From Epiperipatus broadwayi (taxonomy: Eukaryota; Onychophora; Udeonychophora; Euonychophora; Peripatidae), in NCBI GenBank assembly GCA_028023455.1, contig JAQFVV010006293.1:3705059-3769058 (forward strand): a DNA stretch of 64,000 nt, read 5' to 3'. A program made the translations under genes and the position numbers. Shown here piece after piece: positions 1-12,382 of the stretch (position 1 is the stretch's first letter; every line of letters starts with the position of its first letter). The notes under the pieces were generated by a model, which saw nothing but the letters and a program-made list of their open reading frames with translations, did not search any database and was not told where the DNA came from.

Positions 1-204
1 AATTTTTTTGTGCTGAGTAGCTAACTTGCACTATATTAACTTCTATTTAATTTTATGTTAAAGTTTGTGCAAAAAGTAAATTTTTATAGTTTTTTTGATT
101 CAAAAATTTAATTTATATCATAGATATAAATGTTGTATATTATCTGTTGCATTGCAATTATATTAAATAAATGTACGATAAGTAGTTAAGCATTTTTGCC
201 AACA

Positions 205-1985
205 TAATGTAAAAAATATCTAAAGATGATGCATTAAGGATGGAATATCTAGAATTTTGTAAAATGAAATGGAAAAGAGTTGATAATGATATAAGAAAGT
301 ATAATTGTGAATTAGCAAGGAAAGCTATAGAAGAGAATAAAAGTCTCAAGAGTGTAAAACAACATTTTGGTATTGGTAGGAAACATATATCTGCAATAAG
401 AAAAAAAGATCAAACTATTATTAAAAAGAGAGATGGCATCATGAAATGGGTAGAAGGATTCTATCAAGAATTATATATTAATAAAGAACAGGTATCTCCT
501 AACATCTATTATATCTTTTGAATTTTTCCCAGGATTTTAAATGAAGAAGTGAGACATGCAATTAAATTGATGAAGAAAGGAAAAATCTCTAGGTAATGTT
601 GGAATTAATCGATATCTTAAAAACAAGTGATGAAGAAATAGAAATTTTTTTGGCAAAGTTATATATCAAATCTCTAAATGATAAAGATAATTGGAATAAT
701 GTAGTATTAATATTTCAAAAAGGTGACAAAGAAGATATTAGAAATTACAGACCTATAAGTCTTTTACCAGTTCTATACAAAATTTTTATCAAAATAATTA
801 CAACTTGTCTACAGCGGAACTTTGGATTTTAACCAACCAAAAGAACAAGCTGGATTTAAGAATTGTTTTAGTACTGTGAATCACATTCAAGTATTGAGAA
901 AAGGATCAATGAATATGAGTTGCCATTATGTTTTGGATTTATAAATTATGAAAAAGGCATTTCAATCTATAAGCATTTTTTTTTAGTGATTAAAGCATTA
1001 GACCATCAAGATATAGACACAGGATATTGTTATATTCTAAGCAATATTTACAAAATGCAACAGCAATAATTAGATTACATAATGATACTAGGAAGAATAA
1101 TATCGAGAAGGGTTACAGCAGTATGATTCCATGTCCAAAATTTTGTTTACAACAGTGCTGCACGAAGTATTTTGTGGATTAAAATGGGAAGCTAAGGGAG
1201 TAAAAGTAAATTGTGATTATTTAAGCTATCCAGATTTGCAGATGATGTAGTTATTTTTGAAAATAATACTTTAGAGCTTCAGGAAATGTTGCAAGAGTTA
1301 TTAAATGAAAGCAAGAAAGTAGGATTAAAAGTAAATGTTAAAAAGTCTAAAGTAATGTTACAGTAGATTTTCTTAAAACAAGAAGATAATGATTGATAAT
1401 GATGAGTTAGAAGAAGTTAACAGACCTTGGTCAGATTATTACTACAGATGGGAACATAAAGAATGAAATTAATCATAGAATTAAACTTGATTAGAGTGCT
1501 TTTGGTAGAAATAACTTAATATTAAAAGAAAATATACCTATGTGTTTGAAAAGGAAGGTTTTTAATAAATGTGATTTACCAGTTCTTATGGATCAGAAAA
1601 CAATACAGAAACTTTAGATCACTCAATGAAGTATGGAGAGATTCATGTTAGGAATAACAAGAAAAGATTGAAAATAAAATACATGGGTGAGATAACAAAA
1701 TAGATGTCATTGTTATCACTGAAAGAATTAAGTGATTGAAGTGGAATTAGATTGGACATATAGCTAGAAGAGATGATAATAGATGGACAATTGAAATCTT
1801 AAACTGGATTTCAAGAGATTGTAAAAGACTTAGAAAAAGATTACATGAGATGGATGGATGAATTAAGGAAATGTGCTGGGATGTTGTGGAGAAGAAAGAC
1901 TAGAGATCGAAGAAGATGAATTGAATTTGGAGAGACCTTCATCCTGCAATGCATCGATAATAATTGAAAATGATGATAATGAATA
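205..1985 (+). mobile_element. RTE-clade non-LTR retrotransposon, degenerate copy 1
   Basis: A 5'-truncated, frameshifted LINE. The pre-RT linker (240-521) contains the 'NCELARKAIEENKSLKSV' region. The reverse-transcriptase finger motif 'YRPISLLPVLYKIF' is read at 596-832. The catalytic box survives only as ADD near 1238-1252. The C-terminal maturation-like region ends in a GATGAT-type tail near 1965-1985, as in the other copies here. Stops and frameshifts between the pieces mean it cannot encode a working enzyme. RTE elements normally encode an AP-endonuclease followed by RT; the endonuclease is absent. The clade assignment rests on RT motif likeness, not a search. Confidence 0.8.
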
Positions 1986-2955
1986 TTCATTGTCTAATTT
2001 TTTTTGATGCACTTGATTACCCATTTGTATTTTTGCAATTACATTATGAATGAAACTGCTAATTTTTTTTTTTGCCAGGCAGTTGTCACATTTTATCACT
2101 TGCAGAAGTTATAATTCTAATTACATTAGGAGGTCTAAAGCAAGTAGTTAATCATATTTTAATTGATTTAAGCAGGGATAATTTTATCGAAAATATTTTA
2201 ATAACTGCATAGGCCGTGATTTAGCCTATATTATAGATGTCTGCGTATTGTAAACTTATGACATGACCGTTCACATTCTATTTTATAACTATCTTTAATT
2301 TTAAGGCCAATTATCCATTATTTTATATAAATTGCCATTGCTGGGTTGTTTAACTTCATGTTTATTTGATTTTGTTCCTCTAGCAGATGCACATTCCTGC
2401 TTCGGAGAAAGTAGAATAGCTGGGTCCTTTTTTTGAATATGATTCATGTAAATACGAGAATATTCCTTTTTATTTCAGACCCGATGGGCCTTCGTTTTGT
2501 ATCACTAATTGGGCAGTGAATTGTTCCTGCCTGTTGGTGAGATTTATTAATGATTGTGGGAAAGCTGCTCATTCTTTCCTACATTGATCCATTTATTTTG
2601 TAGAGACTTGTATATGGCCTCGCAGAGGTGAGCATATTCCAGTTTACCTCGTTATTGGACTGTTTTATTATTGTAGCAACCCAGTACTGCCTTCCTTCTT
2701 TGTGTATGTTAAAGCCTGGTATTTAGACATTGGTGGGTCAGGATTACAGGAATTAGGCAATTATCAGTCATATTTACTAGAGAATTACTCTCATTTAAAT
2801 CTGTCTTAATTTAGTATCAAGTATCTGCCTAAGGGATGTCTGCCTTAGAGATCATCAAATCTACCATCCGAAATATATATTTGTGTGTATTGAAATTCCT
2901 TGTGTATATACAATCATGAATTAAATGTCATGTAGTCCCTTATATATATATATAT
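1986..2955. other. Unassigned AT-rich sequence
   Basis: No coding region or known repeat recognised. A short stretch near 2480-2540 has acceptor- and donor-like ends (TTTCAG and GTGAGA), but its translation resembles neither the reductase nor anything else I know. It ends in a TA microsatellite at about 2941-2955, at the left border of the next element. Confidence 0.4.
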
Positions 2956-5592
2956 TGTAACGGGATGGGGGGGATAGGAAGTGATGAAAAAAATTTGAAC
3001 TGGGGTGATGGAAAAACATCATCACTCCCAGTCCATTTAATCAAATACAAATATCAATAATTTGCAAAATCTTTATAAGTAAATATTTAAAAATGTAAGT
3101 AATGAGATATTTAATAATAAAATGAGATCAAAATCTCTGTGAACATTGAGAGATCAAAAGCTAACTCAGAAGAGCAACTATAAACATAATTATTATCTAC
3201 CAGCATTATAAAGTATATATCAGTATAAGTAAATACTTGAGAGAAAAAACCATCCGTCATCATCATTGATGGGAATAAACAAATCAGTGCAACATATCAA
3301 CAGTCCATCTTGCGGCTGGATTGGAAATGGGTCTTCTGTAGACCAGGCTAACTATTGAGCCTTTGCCAGCTTGGGCAATTATGTAAACATAACTTGGATG
3401 CACCAGTTTAGTGCCCATCCATTAAAATACACGATAATCAGAAATAGAACAATAATGCTGGGACATTTAAAGCATGCTGATCATCATTAATGCTTCGGCC
3501 ACTAAAGTACTATTAATGTACTGGCCAACTATAAACTTAACTTTTAATAAGACTAAAGTAAAATAAAAGATAGTGCATGGGCTTTAAAGAGTATCCTCTT
3601 TTGCGCCAACCAGGATGATGATGATCATCTCTGGATGCCCAAAGCACTAAACACATCCCCATTTATCCGTGTCCGAAATCTAGCTCAGAGAACATAAAGC
3701 TCTATTACTGTATGTGAACAAGAGATGATGGAATACAATTTTAACAATTAAATACAAGTTTATTAATAACAATAAAAAAATAAATGATATTTAAGGTCTT
3801 ATAAGGGTTCTGATTTTGAAAAGTATACATTGAGTTACATGATTAATAAATTAGGTTTATTTAAAACCCATTCAGCACACAGGCATGTGGCTTGATACAA
3901 AATAAACACGTTTGAATTAACATTTAATTTAGAAAAATGATCAAAATTTTACACATAAGTGTCTATCTGACACGCATTATTATTTATAATACAATTGACG
4001 TATATACGCACACATATGTGTGTGCTAAATAACCTATTTGACTTGTTACAAAATAATTATCAAATTCTTAAATTATATAAATACAATAAATGATTGAAGT
4101 TTCAGTTAAATGAAATACATTTTACATACTAGGTTTACTGAAACACGTATATATAAATTGCACAGGCGTGCGAAACATTAATTTATATACATAACATTTG
4201 TATTTATCTCAATAAAATTATTAAAGATTATTTCGCAATTTAATTCTCTTTGCTGAATATAATCTTTTTCTTTAAAATAAGAAATACCAAATTTTTGACA
4301 GTTAATTGATTTAAAATGTCTTTCTTTTTTTAGTCTAAAAGATTTTTGGAAATCTTTTTCTGGATTATTAATTATAACTTTCTTTGGAGTTTTTTTTAAT
4401 TATAAATATAACTTTAAACAGTTTTTTCTTCTTTAATAAACGATTTTAAACTAATATCGTTTTATATATTTCTATCAGTTATAAAAATGTCATTTTACTA
4501 AGGAAATTGTTTAAAACTTCCTTATCATATATAACGCTACTCACCACCAGCTGTATATACGTTTATCCGTGTTTCTCTTCTTTCAGCAAGCTGGAAGATT
4601 TTTCTTGATGAGTTTGGTTTTTAGTGACTGTCATAATCAGGAAAAAGTATCCAAGTAATTAGTTGGCATACCATGAGCTTACTTTTGTAGTCCAAGCATT
4701 TGTCAAGCTGTCTTCTAGAACATATTTAAGCAGCTAGTTGATGCATTTGAAGTGACCCTGGCTTCATGAATCAAAACTGCAGTAAACTATAAGGCAGCTA
4801 CTGGACTGTCCTTAGATCTTCATAGGAGCTTTATATAACTCTGCTAGCTATTTTGTCCTCTTTTTTGGCTATTGATTTAGAAGTGACCCAGCTTCAAAAC
4901 CAAAACTCCTGTGAAGGAAAATAGTAGCAGCTCCTGCCTTCAGCAACATTAGTTCATGGTAGCTTTTCTGCAAACTCTCTGCTACAGCCAACAACATACT
5001 GCTATCTTCAAAATCATTATCCAAATTTTGCAGTTGGTCTAGTCGATTACTGCTTAAAATATTAAAAACTCTTCTGACCAACTCTTACAAAACTGCAAGC
5101 AGAACTGTTCTCTTTAAAATCACTCTGGACTGGAGATAATTTGTTATCAGCCCTTTTATAGAATCATCTATGGTGATAACAGCAGCTTGATTAAAAACAG
5201 AGTTTTTATTTTTAGCTCTCTAATCCCTTTAAAACATATACATGTTTTTATTTAGACAATAAAAATTTACAAATTAATTAAAGATTTCAAAAATAGACAT
5301 TTTTTTTTCAAAATTATCAAAAAAAAAACAAGCTTATATTTAAATTTCAAAATCAGAATTACAAATAGTGTTTTTTATCAGACCTTTTAAAAGTTTAATT
5401 TATAAAACAATTTTTATTTTAAATCAGAGTTATTATTTAACCCTTTACATATTATGATTTTGTTTTAGAAAATATAGAAAAATATTTACAAAAATTTATT
5501 CTGTGTTTATTTCTACTTTTCCTTTATTTTCCATATATATACGCACACACACTATATTATTATGGGTGTACCATGTAACCCAACTGGTTACA
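2956..5592 (-). mobile_element. Large TGTAAC...GTTACA-ended, LTR-like element A
   Basis: A 2.6-kb block begins TGTAAC at 2956, ends GTTACA at 5592 and sits inside a TA microsatellite. Ends of the form TG...CA with a TGTAAC/GTTACA signature are typical of LTRs. On the minus strand a TATAAAAGGG box lies about 430 bp inside the right end, as expected of an LTR promoter. A 70-codon minus-strand reading frame (5081-4869) is unassigned. The stretch 4750-4930 holds two diverged copies of a unit about 132 bp long. No gag or pol is present, so a solo LTR is the simplest reading. Target duplication cannot be judged in the TA tract. A large non-autonomous DNA element is the alternative. Confidence 0.4.
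5151..5160 (-). promoter_or_regulatory. TATA box of LTR-like element A
   Basis: TATAAAAGGG read on the minus strand. The same box in a similar context occurs at 62290-62303 on the minus strand. Confidence 0.4.
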
Positions 5593-5631
5593 ATATATAT
5601 ATATATGTTATACATTGAAACTCTTGACACA

Positions 5632-6790
5632 CATCATCATCATCATCAACAACCATTATCAATCCACTGCAGGATGAAGGTCTCTCCAAGTTTAATCCAT
5701 CTTCTCTGATCTTTAGCTTCTCTTCTCCACATCACCCCTGCACACTTTCTTATTTCATCCATCTATCTCACATGTGGTCTCTTTCTGGGTCTTTTACAAT
5801 TTCTTGGAATCCAGTTTAAGATTTCAATTGTCAATCTATTATCATCTCTTCTAGCAATATGTCCAGCCAACTCCACTTAAATCTTTTAATTTTTTCAATG
5901 AGGTCTGTAACACTTACTTGTTCTCTTACCCATACATTGCATTTTCGATCTCTTCTTGTTACTCCCAACCTGCATCTCTCCATACTTCTTTGAGTGGTCT
6001 GGAGTCTCTGCATTGCTCTTCTATTAAGTGTCCAAATCTCAGATCCATAAGTAAGAACTGATAAAACACATTTGTTAAAAACCTTCCTTTACAAACACAT
6101 AAGCATATTTCCTTTTAGTATCAAGTTATTTCTACCAAAGGCGCTCCAACCAAGTTTAATTCTATGATTAATTTCATCCATTATGTTTCCATCCGTATTA
6201 ATAATCTGACCAAGGTATTTGTAACTGTTAACTTTTTCTAATTCATCATAATGAATCTTTATTTTCATATTTTGAGCAAATCGATTAAACATTACTTTAG
6301 TTTTTTTAACGTATATCTTTAGTCCTACTTTCATCTGATAACTCCTGCAACATTTCCGGCAGCTCTGAAGCATTATTTGAAAAACAACTATATCATCTGC
6401 AAAATCTAAAAGACTTAAATAATCTCTATTTACTTTCACTCCTTTAGTTTCCCATTTTAATCCACAAAATATTTCTTGCAACACTGCTGTAAAAAGTTTT
6501 GGAGATATAGAGTCACCTTGTCTTACACCTTTCTCAATGTTGACTTTCCCAGTATCATTATGTAATCTAATTGTTGCTGTTGCAATTTTATAAATATTCT
6601 TTAAAATATGACAATATCCTGGATCTATACCTTGATGATCCAATGCTTTGATCACTGAAGAAATGTTTATAGAATCAAATGCCTTTTCATAATCTACAAA
6701 TCCAAAACGTAATGGCAACTCATATTCATTTGTCCTTTCTATAACTTCTCTCAATCCCTGGATATGATCTACTATACACATAATCACTAG
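5632..6790 (-). mobile_element. RTE-clade non-LTR retrotransposon, copy 3 (best-preserved RT)
   Basis: A 232-codon open stretch (6787-6089) reads through central RT motifs: 'FGFVDYEKAFDSI', 'EKGVRQGDSISPKLFTAV' and 'LLDFADDIVVF' with the FADD catalytic box, then 'VNSYKYLGQIINTDGNI'. A frameshift near 6060 moves the C-terminal region into another frame (6013-5831), and the copy ends in a CATCATCAT tail at about 5632-5655, the complement of the 3' GATGAT tail. It is 5'-truncated at about 6790, lacking the endonuclease and RT fingers. The motif set matches RTE-type LINE RTs. It lies upstream of the reductase exon in antisense. Confidence 0.85.
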
Positions 6791-7159
6791 TTAATATAAT
6801 TTCCACTATCTCACATGCGTTTAGCAACAAATTAAGCTGTGTTCATTTCTTTTGTTTGTAATGTATTACTAATAAAGTGTTTGTATTTTCACATATATAT
6901 TACATTGAGTGTCTTGTTTGCCACAAGGGAATCATATAGTTATAATTTAATTCTAAGAGTGTCTCTCTCTTTCTCTGATCACTAAACCAATTCAAATGAA
7001 GTATTATGTGGAGTTGGAATGTGGTGGTATAAATTACTCTAGTGGTGATTTTACTGTTGTCAGCTCATTCAGACTGTTTCAATATAGATGTATATGTATA
7101 CATAGTTATTACTATTGAAGTTGTTATTTTAATGATTTGATTTTACTTTTGTTTATTAG
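6791..7159 (+). other. Intron sequence before the reductase exon
   Basis: AT-rich sequence with no repeat recognised, ending in a pyrimidine-rich acceptor (TTTGTTTATTAG) at 7159. Confidence 0.5.
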
Positions 7160-7282
7160 ACTTGAAAACCATTCCTACAGCAATTGGAAAACCGTTGTTA
7201 GCATCAGGTTGGTGGGGATTTGTACGCCATCCTAATTATTTGGGAGATATTATTATTGCTTTGGGTTGGTGCATATCATGTG
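7160..7282 (+). CDS. Delta(14)-sterol reductase / lamin B receptor family, penultimate exon
   Basis: The exon encodes [14 protein letters not shown] followed by '[15 protein letters not shown]', the signature of the ERG4/ERG24 sterol C14-reductase fold near its NADPH- and sterol-binding end. These enzymes reduce the C14-C15 double bond of sterol intermediates in the ER membrane; lamin B receptor has the same fold in the inner nuclear membrane. The acceptor is TTTATTAG/AC and the donor TGTG/GTAAGA. The last codon is split after its first base and completed exactly by GA at 20058. RHPNYLGD favours the C14-reductase/LBR branch over DHCR7, which has a diverged version here. The N-terminal part that would separate enzyme from LBR lies upstream of the window. 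Confidence 0.93.
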
Positions 7283-7639
7283 GTAAGATTTCTGTAGTAA
7301 ATAATTATAATGTTAATTATAATTATTTTAATGTTTATATATTTTATCAGTAATTTATTTTAGCATATTTTTAGTGACAAATCATGGGGTCTGCTTTTTT
7401 TTTTAAAAAAAAAATTAATTATTATGATACAGTACAACTTTGGAAAATATTGTAGATTCTAAATAAATAAATAAATTTAAAATTTACCACTCAATCTTGC
7501 ATATTCAATCAGTCATTTGTATTAATTTTGTTGCTGCTGTAAACTAGAAAATTAAAATTTCTTTAAAATGTTTTTCAAACACAGATAACAATTTCATCAA
7601 TCTTGAAAGAAATTATAAAGAGCTTTTTTTAATCTGATA
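7283..7639. other. Intron start, unassigned
   Basis: AT-rich intron sequence after the donor site. No feature supported. Confidence 0.5.
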
Positions 7640-8058
7640 GAATGAAAATAAGTTAAGGCCGCTAAGACGGTATATTGATGTGTGTTTTGTGAAAAATAGT
7701 GCCATCAGATGGTAGGGTTCAGTTTTCATACTATTACAAAAAAAAAAAAAAAGTAATTTAAAATATTTTTTGTAAAAATGTAAAGATCTAAAGATAAAGA
7801 TTGATATTTTTGAAAATAGAAATAAATGTTGATTTCTATCATGTTTTATTTTAAAAAATGGAAATGATTGTTTTATTAATTAAATGTAAAGCAAATAGCC
7901 ATTGGGACACTTAAATAATAACGGTCAGATGAGAAAATGAAATTAAAGATTGACCAATGGAAGCACCAAGCCACGGCATGGACCAAAAAAGAGACCTTAG
8001 GATCAGCGACGTCTTGTTCAATCGATCCATGAAAATGCTGATAAGAGGCTAATAAATA

Positions 8059-8066
8059 TATAAAAG
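8059..8066 (+). promoter_or_regulatory. TATA box of LTR-like element B
   Basis: TATAAAAG at the same alignment position as TATAAAAA at 51473 in the related element. Conservation between two diverged copies is the reason for calling it. Confidence 0.4.
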
Positions 8067-9264
8067 CCAAAATAATTGAATTCATTAATGGTTGTTGTCT
8101 TAAAAAGCTGGCTATTAATCTACATATGAACTGTAGCTGTAGTGCAGACTCCATGATGTACGAGTCTGCAATAGATTTAATTTCCTGACAACCAGCTGAG
8201 GCCTCCCGATGACAGTTTTTTACCAAATGAATGGCAAGTAGCGGTTTCGTTTCAAAGGAGGACAAACAATCTACGAAAGTGATCATGAAGATGGACCTCT
8301 AAATCTGCTGGAATCCATAAAGTATGAACTCTTGTGTTTATATAATATGAACTTTTTCAAATTTGCAATTAGTAACTGAAAATAAAAACTCTTATCTGAC
8401 CTAAAAAAGGAAAATTCTAAAGCAGTTATTAATAATTTTTTTTATGCATATGTTTAATTAATCATTTCCATTTCTTTTTTTTTTTTTATGTGTTAACTAA
8501 ATGTATTAAGTTTTAAGTTGGGTGTAGATAGCTACATAGATTCATTATGTTGATTATGTTTTAATATTTTTATATGTGAAATAGATATATCGGTAAATAT
8601 GACACCTCATATTTACTAGTATATCTTTTAAGTTGTTGTTGCCAATGTGGCACCTTACGATTAGTGTCATTGGGTTTACTTTATTGTAAATTTCCCTCAG
8701 CAATTCCATCAATAACTTTATATTTAAAATTGTTTATGTTTATTTTAAAGGGGTTTAATTTCAGGCTATTTGTTTCTTAGTTAGGTCGATACTATTGGAG
8801 AGATATATGGGTGTTATATCAATGTAATGTGAAGCGTGTTAGCATACAGGGCAAAGCCCAATTGAATGCATAACCCAAAGATGTAGTCATTGCATTGCAA
8901 TGGACACAGACATATTTCCAGTGACATTGACCCCTTCAGCTTTATGGATAGGGACTATAAGTCGGCAAATAGACCACACTCCCCCATACATAGCATTTTT
9001 ATTAAATATTATATCCTGGATGAGGATCATGTCCTTCAAATAATATCAGGCTGCAGACGCACATTCCTGACAGCATGGTTTTTTGTTAGCATCTTCATAT
9101 TGCATTGGTTGCGTCTGTTTATCTGGAAGTAGGCGTTGGGTTGGCTATGAACTTTTAGTCTGAGATTGAATGATTGTTTTTGAAAAGTTTTTAACTGAGT
9201 AATCTATATAGCCTATCTATACTCAACATTCTAAAGTAAAAATATTATGAAAATGTCTATCTGT

Positions 9265-9965
9265 GCGGACTGTCTTAATTCTTAGCTCGCCTCTTACGAG
9301 ACCTCTCGTCGACAATTGACGTCACTCTAATTCCGTTATTTTTAATGCTAGGATAGCTAAACAAAAAAGTAAGCTTGTCGGTGATTCGCTCTCAGCCGAC
9401 AAAGACATTCTGATTGGCTGGAAAGAACAAAGAAACCGCCTGATCAAAGAAAATAAAGAAAAACGCTGAGATTTTCATTTCGAATATGATTTAAAGTATT
9501 ATAAAAGTATATTTTGAGAAATTACAAATTATTTTCATAAAATATGCTAAAAAAACAAAATTATTTTAGAAAAATATTGAAGATTTTAGTAAAAATATTT
9601 AACATTTTAGCAAAAAAAATATTTACTTTTCCATAACGTAAAACTGAAAAAAAAAGCATTTACGTCAGTAACTCTTTGTTTGTATGTTCGCTTTTAAATT
9701 TGCCGAAATTGAATATTTTATAATAAATAAATAGCAATTTATTTTTGAAAGAACTTTCGTTCACTTTCATAACCTGACAAATTATTTATATACTTTTTAT
9801 AAACGAATCTGAAGTGAATTTAATATTATAGGTGAATATATTTTGACAATTGGCTTTGTCTTCAGTTTGTGAGTCGGCCAATTAAAAGCTTTGATTTTTA
9901 ACTCACACAACCAATAATATAATTAGCGGTTTAAAGGTTAAATAATAATTTAAATTTAAAATTAA
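9265..9965 (+). repeat. Dispersed repeat block, inverted relative at 62.65-63.28 kb
   Basis: Blocks such as 'CTTTCATAACCTGACAAATT' near 9756 and a GATTGGCTG..AAGAA block near 9412 recur in reverse complement at about 62830 and 63180, in matching order. The copies are clearly diverged. The 5' part (9280-9340) is less AT-rich than its surroundings. Confidence 0.55.
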
Positions 9966-10650
9966 TAATAAAATTAAATTTATTCCTCAAATTTATATAC
10001 GTGTGCCAATAAATGTTTTTGTGTATTATTACTGGCAGTAGCTTATTTATTTTTTTATTTTAAATCTTTCTTTATTGAAATGCTTTAAATAAGTATTTAT
10101 GATAAATTTCTGCGTCTCCTTGAGCTAGTGACATGGGCTAATGGTCAATAATAATATATAATTAAAAGTTGGATCTTTCCCAAAGCGTATCTGCCTACTA
10201 TATAAATATTCCAGGTTCAAATGACCTGTATGGCAGATACGGTAAGACTTATGGGAGTCTTGTGTTGGAATTGGTAAACAATTAAAAGATGAAAGTGCTA
10301 TAGGTAAATTTTGTTATGGCAATAGAAATGAGAGAGGACATAGACTTGTGGAGTTTGCAACAAAAGAAAAACTTTATATTATGAATTCTTTCTTTGAGAA
10401 AAATGGACATGGAAGGATCCAAATGAAGGTACAACAGAATTGGAATATATTTTGACTAGCAGAAAATAGGTATTTCAGGATTCGTAATGTTTTTAAGAAA
10501 TTCAGCACAGGAAGTGACCATCATTTAGTGAGATGTAAGATACATGTTAATGCAAAACTAGAGAAACAAAAATTCTTAAAAAAAAACAATATTCACACTT
10601 TATATTTTTAATCTTCGGAAACATTCCAATGAATTTATATTAGGACTTGC

Positions 10651-10750
10651 AAATCATTTTCAAATATTAACAGATTTTGAACATGATTCAGATTTGAACG
10701 AAATCATTTTCAAATATTAACAGATTTTGAACATGATTCAGATTTGAACG
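10651..10750 (+). repeat. Exact 50-bp tandem duplication inside RTE copy 2
   Basis: Bases 10651-10700 are repeated without change at 10701-10750, in the linker between endonuclease and RT. The identity suggests a recent replication slip. Confidence 0.9.
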
Positions 10751-11328
10751 AAATCAATAGGAAGATTACTGATACATTTAAAAACTGCAATAAAGAAAGC
10801 TGGTACAAAGAAAAAAAAAAGGCAATGGACCAATAAAATTTCTATTGAGATAACAGTTTATGAAGAAAAGAATGAATATGAAAATATATAAAAATGTTGC
10901 ATTAAAAAGAATTGAATATTGAATTTTGTAAAATGGTATGAAAAAGAAATGATAAAAGAAAGTATAATTGTGAATTAGCAAGGAAAGCTATAGAAGAGAA
11001 TAAAAGTTTCATGAATGTAAAACATCTTGGTATTGGTAGTAAACCTATTTTTGCAATAAGGAAGAAATATGGAACTATTACTAAAAAGAGAGGTGATATC
11101 ATGAAATGTATAGAAGAGTTCTATCCAGAAATATATAGCAATAAAGAACAACGAAAAGTACTTTCCACAACTATTAAATCTTCTGAAGTACCCAGGATTT
11201 TAAATGAAGTGAGACATGCAATTAAATTTATGAAGAATGGACAAGCTCTAAATAATGATGACATTATAATTGATATTTTAAAAGAAGTAGGTGAAGAAAT
11301 ATAATTTTTTTTAGCAAAGTTATATAAA

Positions 11329-12045
11329 CAATTGAAAACAAAGCAAAACTCTCCATACAGTAGTGCCATCTTGTGCTAACAAGAGCAATCAATGGACGCC
11401 AGAAGGCTTGTGCATAAAATCCCTATCTAGTGCCCACTCATCCAATATCCCCAGACTAGTTTCTGGCTTATGGCCTTCGTCAGTGAGGAGCCTTGGATCT
11501 GAGAGCACTGCACCTAGATCTTAGGATCTAATGCAACCTTCCAGCAGTCACCTTTTAACTCTACTTAACTACAAAACTATGAGAATGAAATTGAAAACAC
11601 AATAATATTTTCAATCCAAGCTCAATAGCTTATATAGTCATATGGGTCTGAACTCAATTCAGCACCCATACATTTTGGTGTCTTTGGCTCTTTAACAACC
11701 ATAGCCACCACTATCCTATTAGACAGAATTGGTGTTAAACCACTAAACATCACATGATCACTATGTTATACTAGCACATAATTGTTATTAAACAATTCAA
11801 AACAAAGCAAAACTCTCCATACAGTAGTGCCATTTTGTGCCACAAGCCAGAAACTAGTCTAAGGATATTGGATGAGTAGACACTAGATAGGGATTTTATG
11901 CACAAGCCTTCTGGCATCCATTGATTGCTCTTGTTAGCACAAGATGGCACTATTGTATGGAGAGTTTTGCTTTGTTTTGAATTGTTTCATAACAATTATG
12001 TGCTAGTATGAGATATAGTGATCATGTGATACTTAGTGGTTCAAA
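11329..12045. mobile_element. Foldback element inserted in RTE copy 2 (nested pair)
   Basis: The left end reads AACAATTGAAAACAAAGC, then 'AAAACTCTCCATACAGTAGT'. The reverse complement occurs at 11951-11990, and a second forward start occurs at 11784. The inner 11784-11990 portion is itself nearly palindromic. It is bracketed by an inverted block with ATCACATGATCACTAT (11745 region and its complement near 12015-12045). No reading frame of note. The RTE coding path stops at about 11328 and resumes at about 12046. Confidence 0.7.
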
Positions 12046-12382
12046 GTTATTAACCGAATGTCTAAATGATAAAGATGCACCTGATGATTGGGAGAATACA
12101 GTATTAATAATATTTAAAAAAGTGATAAAGAAGATATTAGAAATTATGGAGTCTTTTATTATTTCTACATAAAATTTTTATCAAAGTAATTACAATTTAT
12201 CTACAGTGAACTTTCGATTTTAATCAACTAAAAGAACAAGCTGGATTTAAAAGTGATTTTAGTACAAAGTATCCAAGTATTGAAAGAAGTTATCGAAAGG
12301 ACCAATGAATACGAGTTCCCATTATGCTTTGGATTTATAGATTATGAAAAGGCATTCAATTTTATAAGCATTTCTTCCGTGA

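Larger units (their letters stand above)
7640..10253 (+). mobile_element. LTR-like element B, relative of the 51.0-53.1 kb element
   Basis: It shares several collinear blocks with 51050-53062: the stretch ending in a TATA box at 8059-8066; a GTTGGGTRTAGA block (8518 / 51898); 'CTATACTCAACATT' near 9218 / 52118; a poly(A)-signal-like region near 10005 / 52800 followed by CTGGCAGT; and the terminal 'GCGTATCTGCCTACT' to 'GCAGATACG'. TATA box, downstream AATAAA and no long reading frame suit an LTR. A 0.7-kb block (9265-9965) is missing from the 51-kb relative and is probably a nested insertion. The left edge is approximate, and the right edge abuts the RTE copy. Confidence 0.5.

Noticed and set aside
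2480-2545. Possible upstream exon of the reductase gene with splice-like ends
   Set aside because: The translation does not match the reductase/LBR family region expected before the exon at 7160.
5503-5709. 68-codon frame with a histidine run
   Set aside because: The histidines translate the CATCATCAT tail of RTE copy 3 in the wrong strand and frame.
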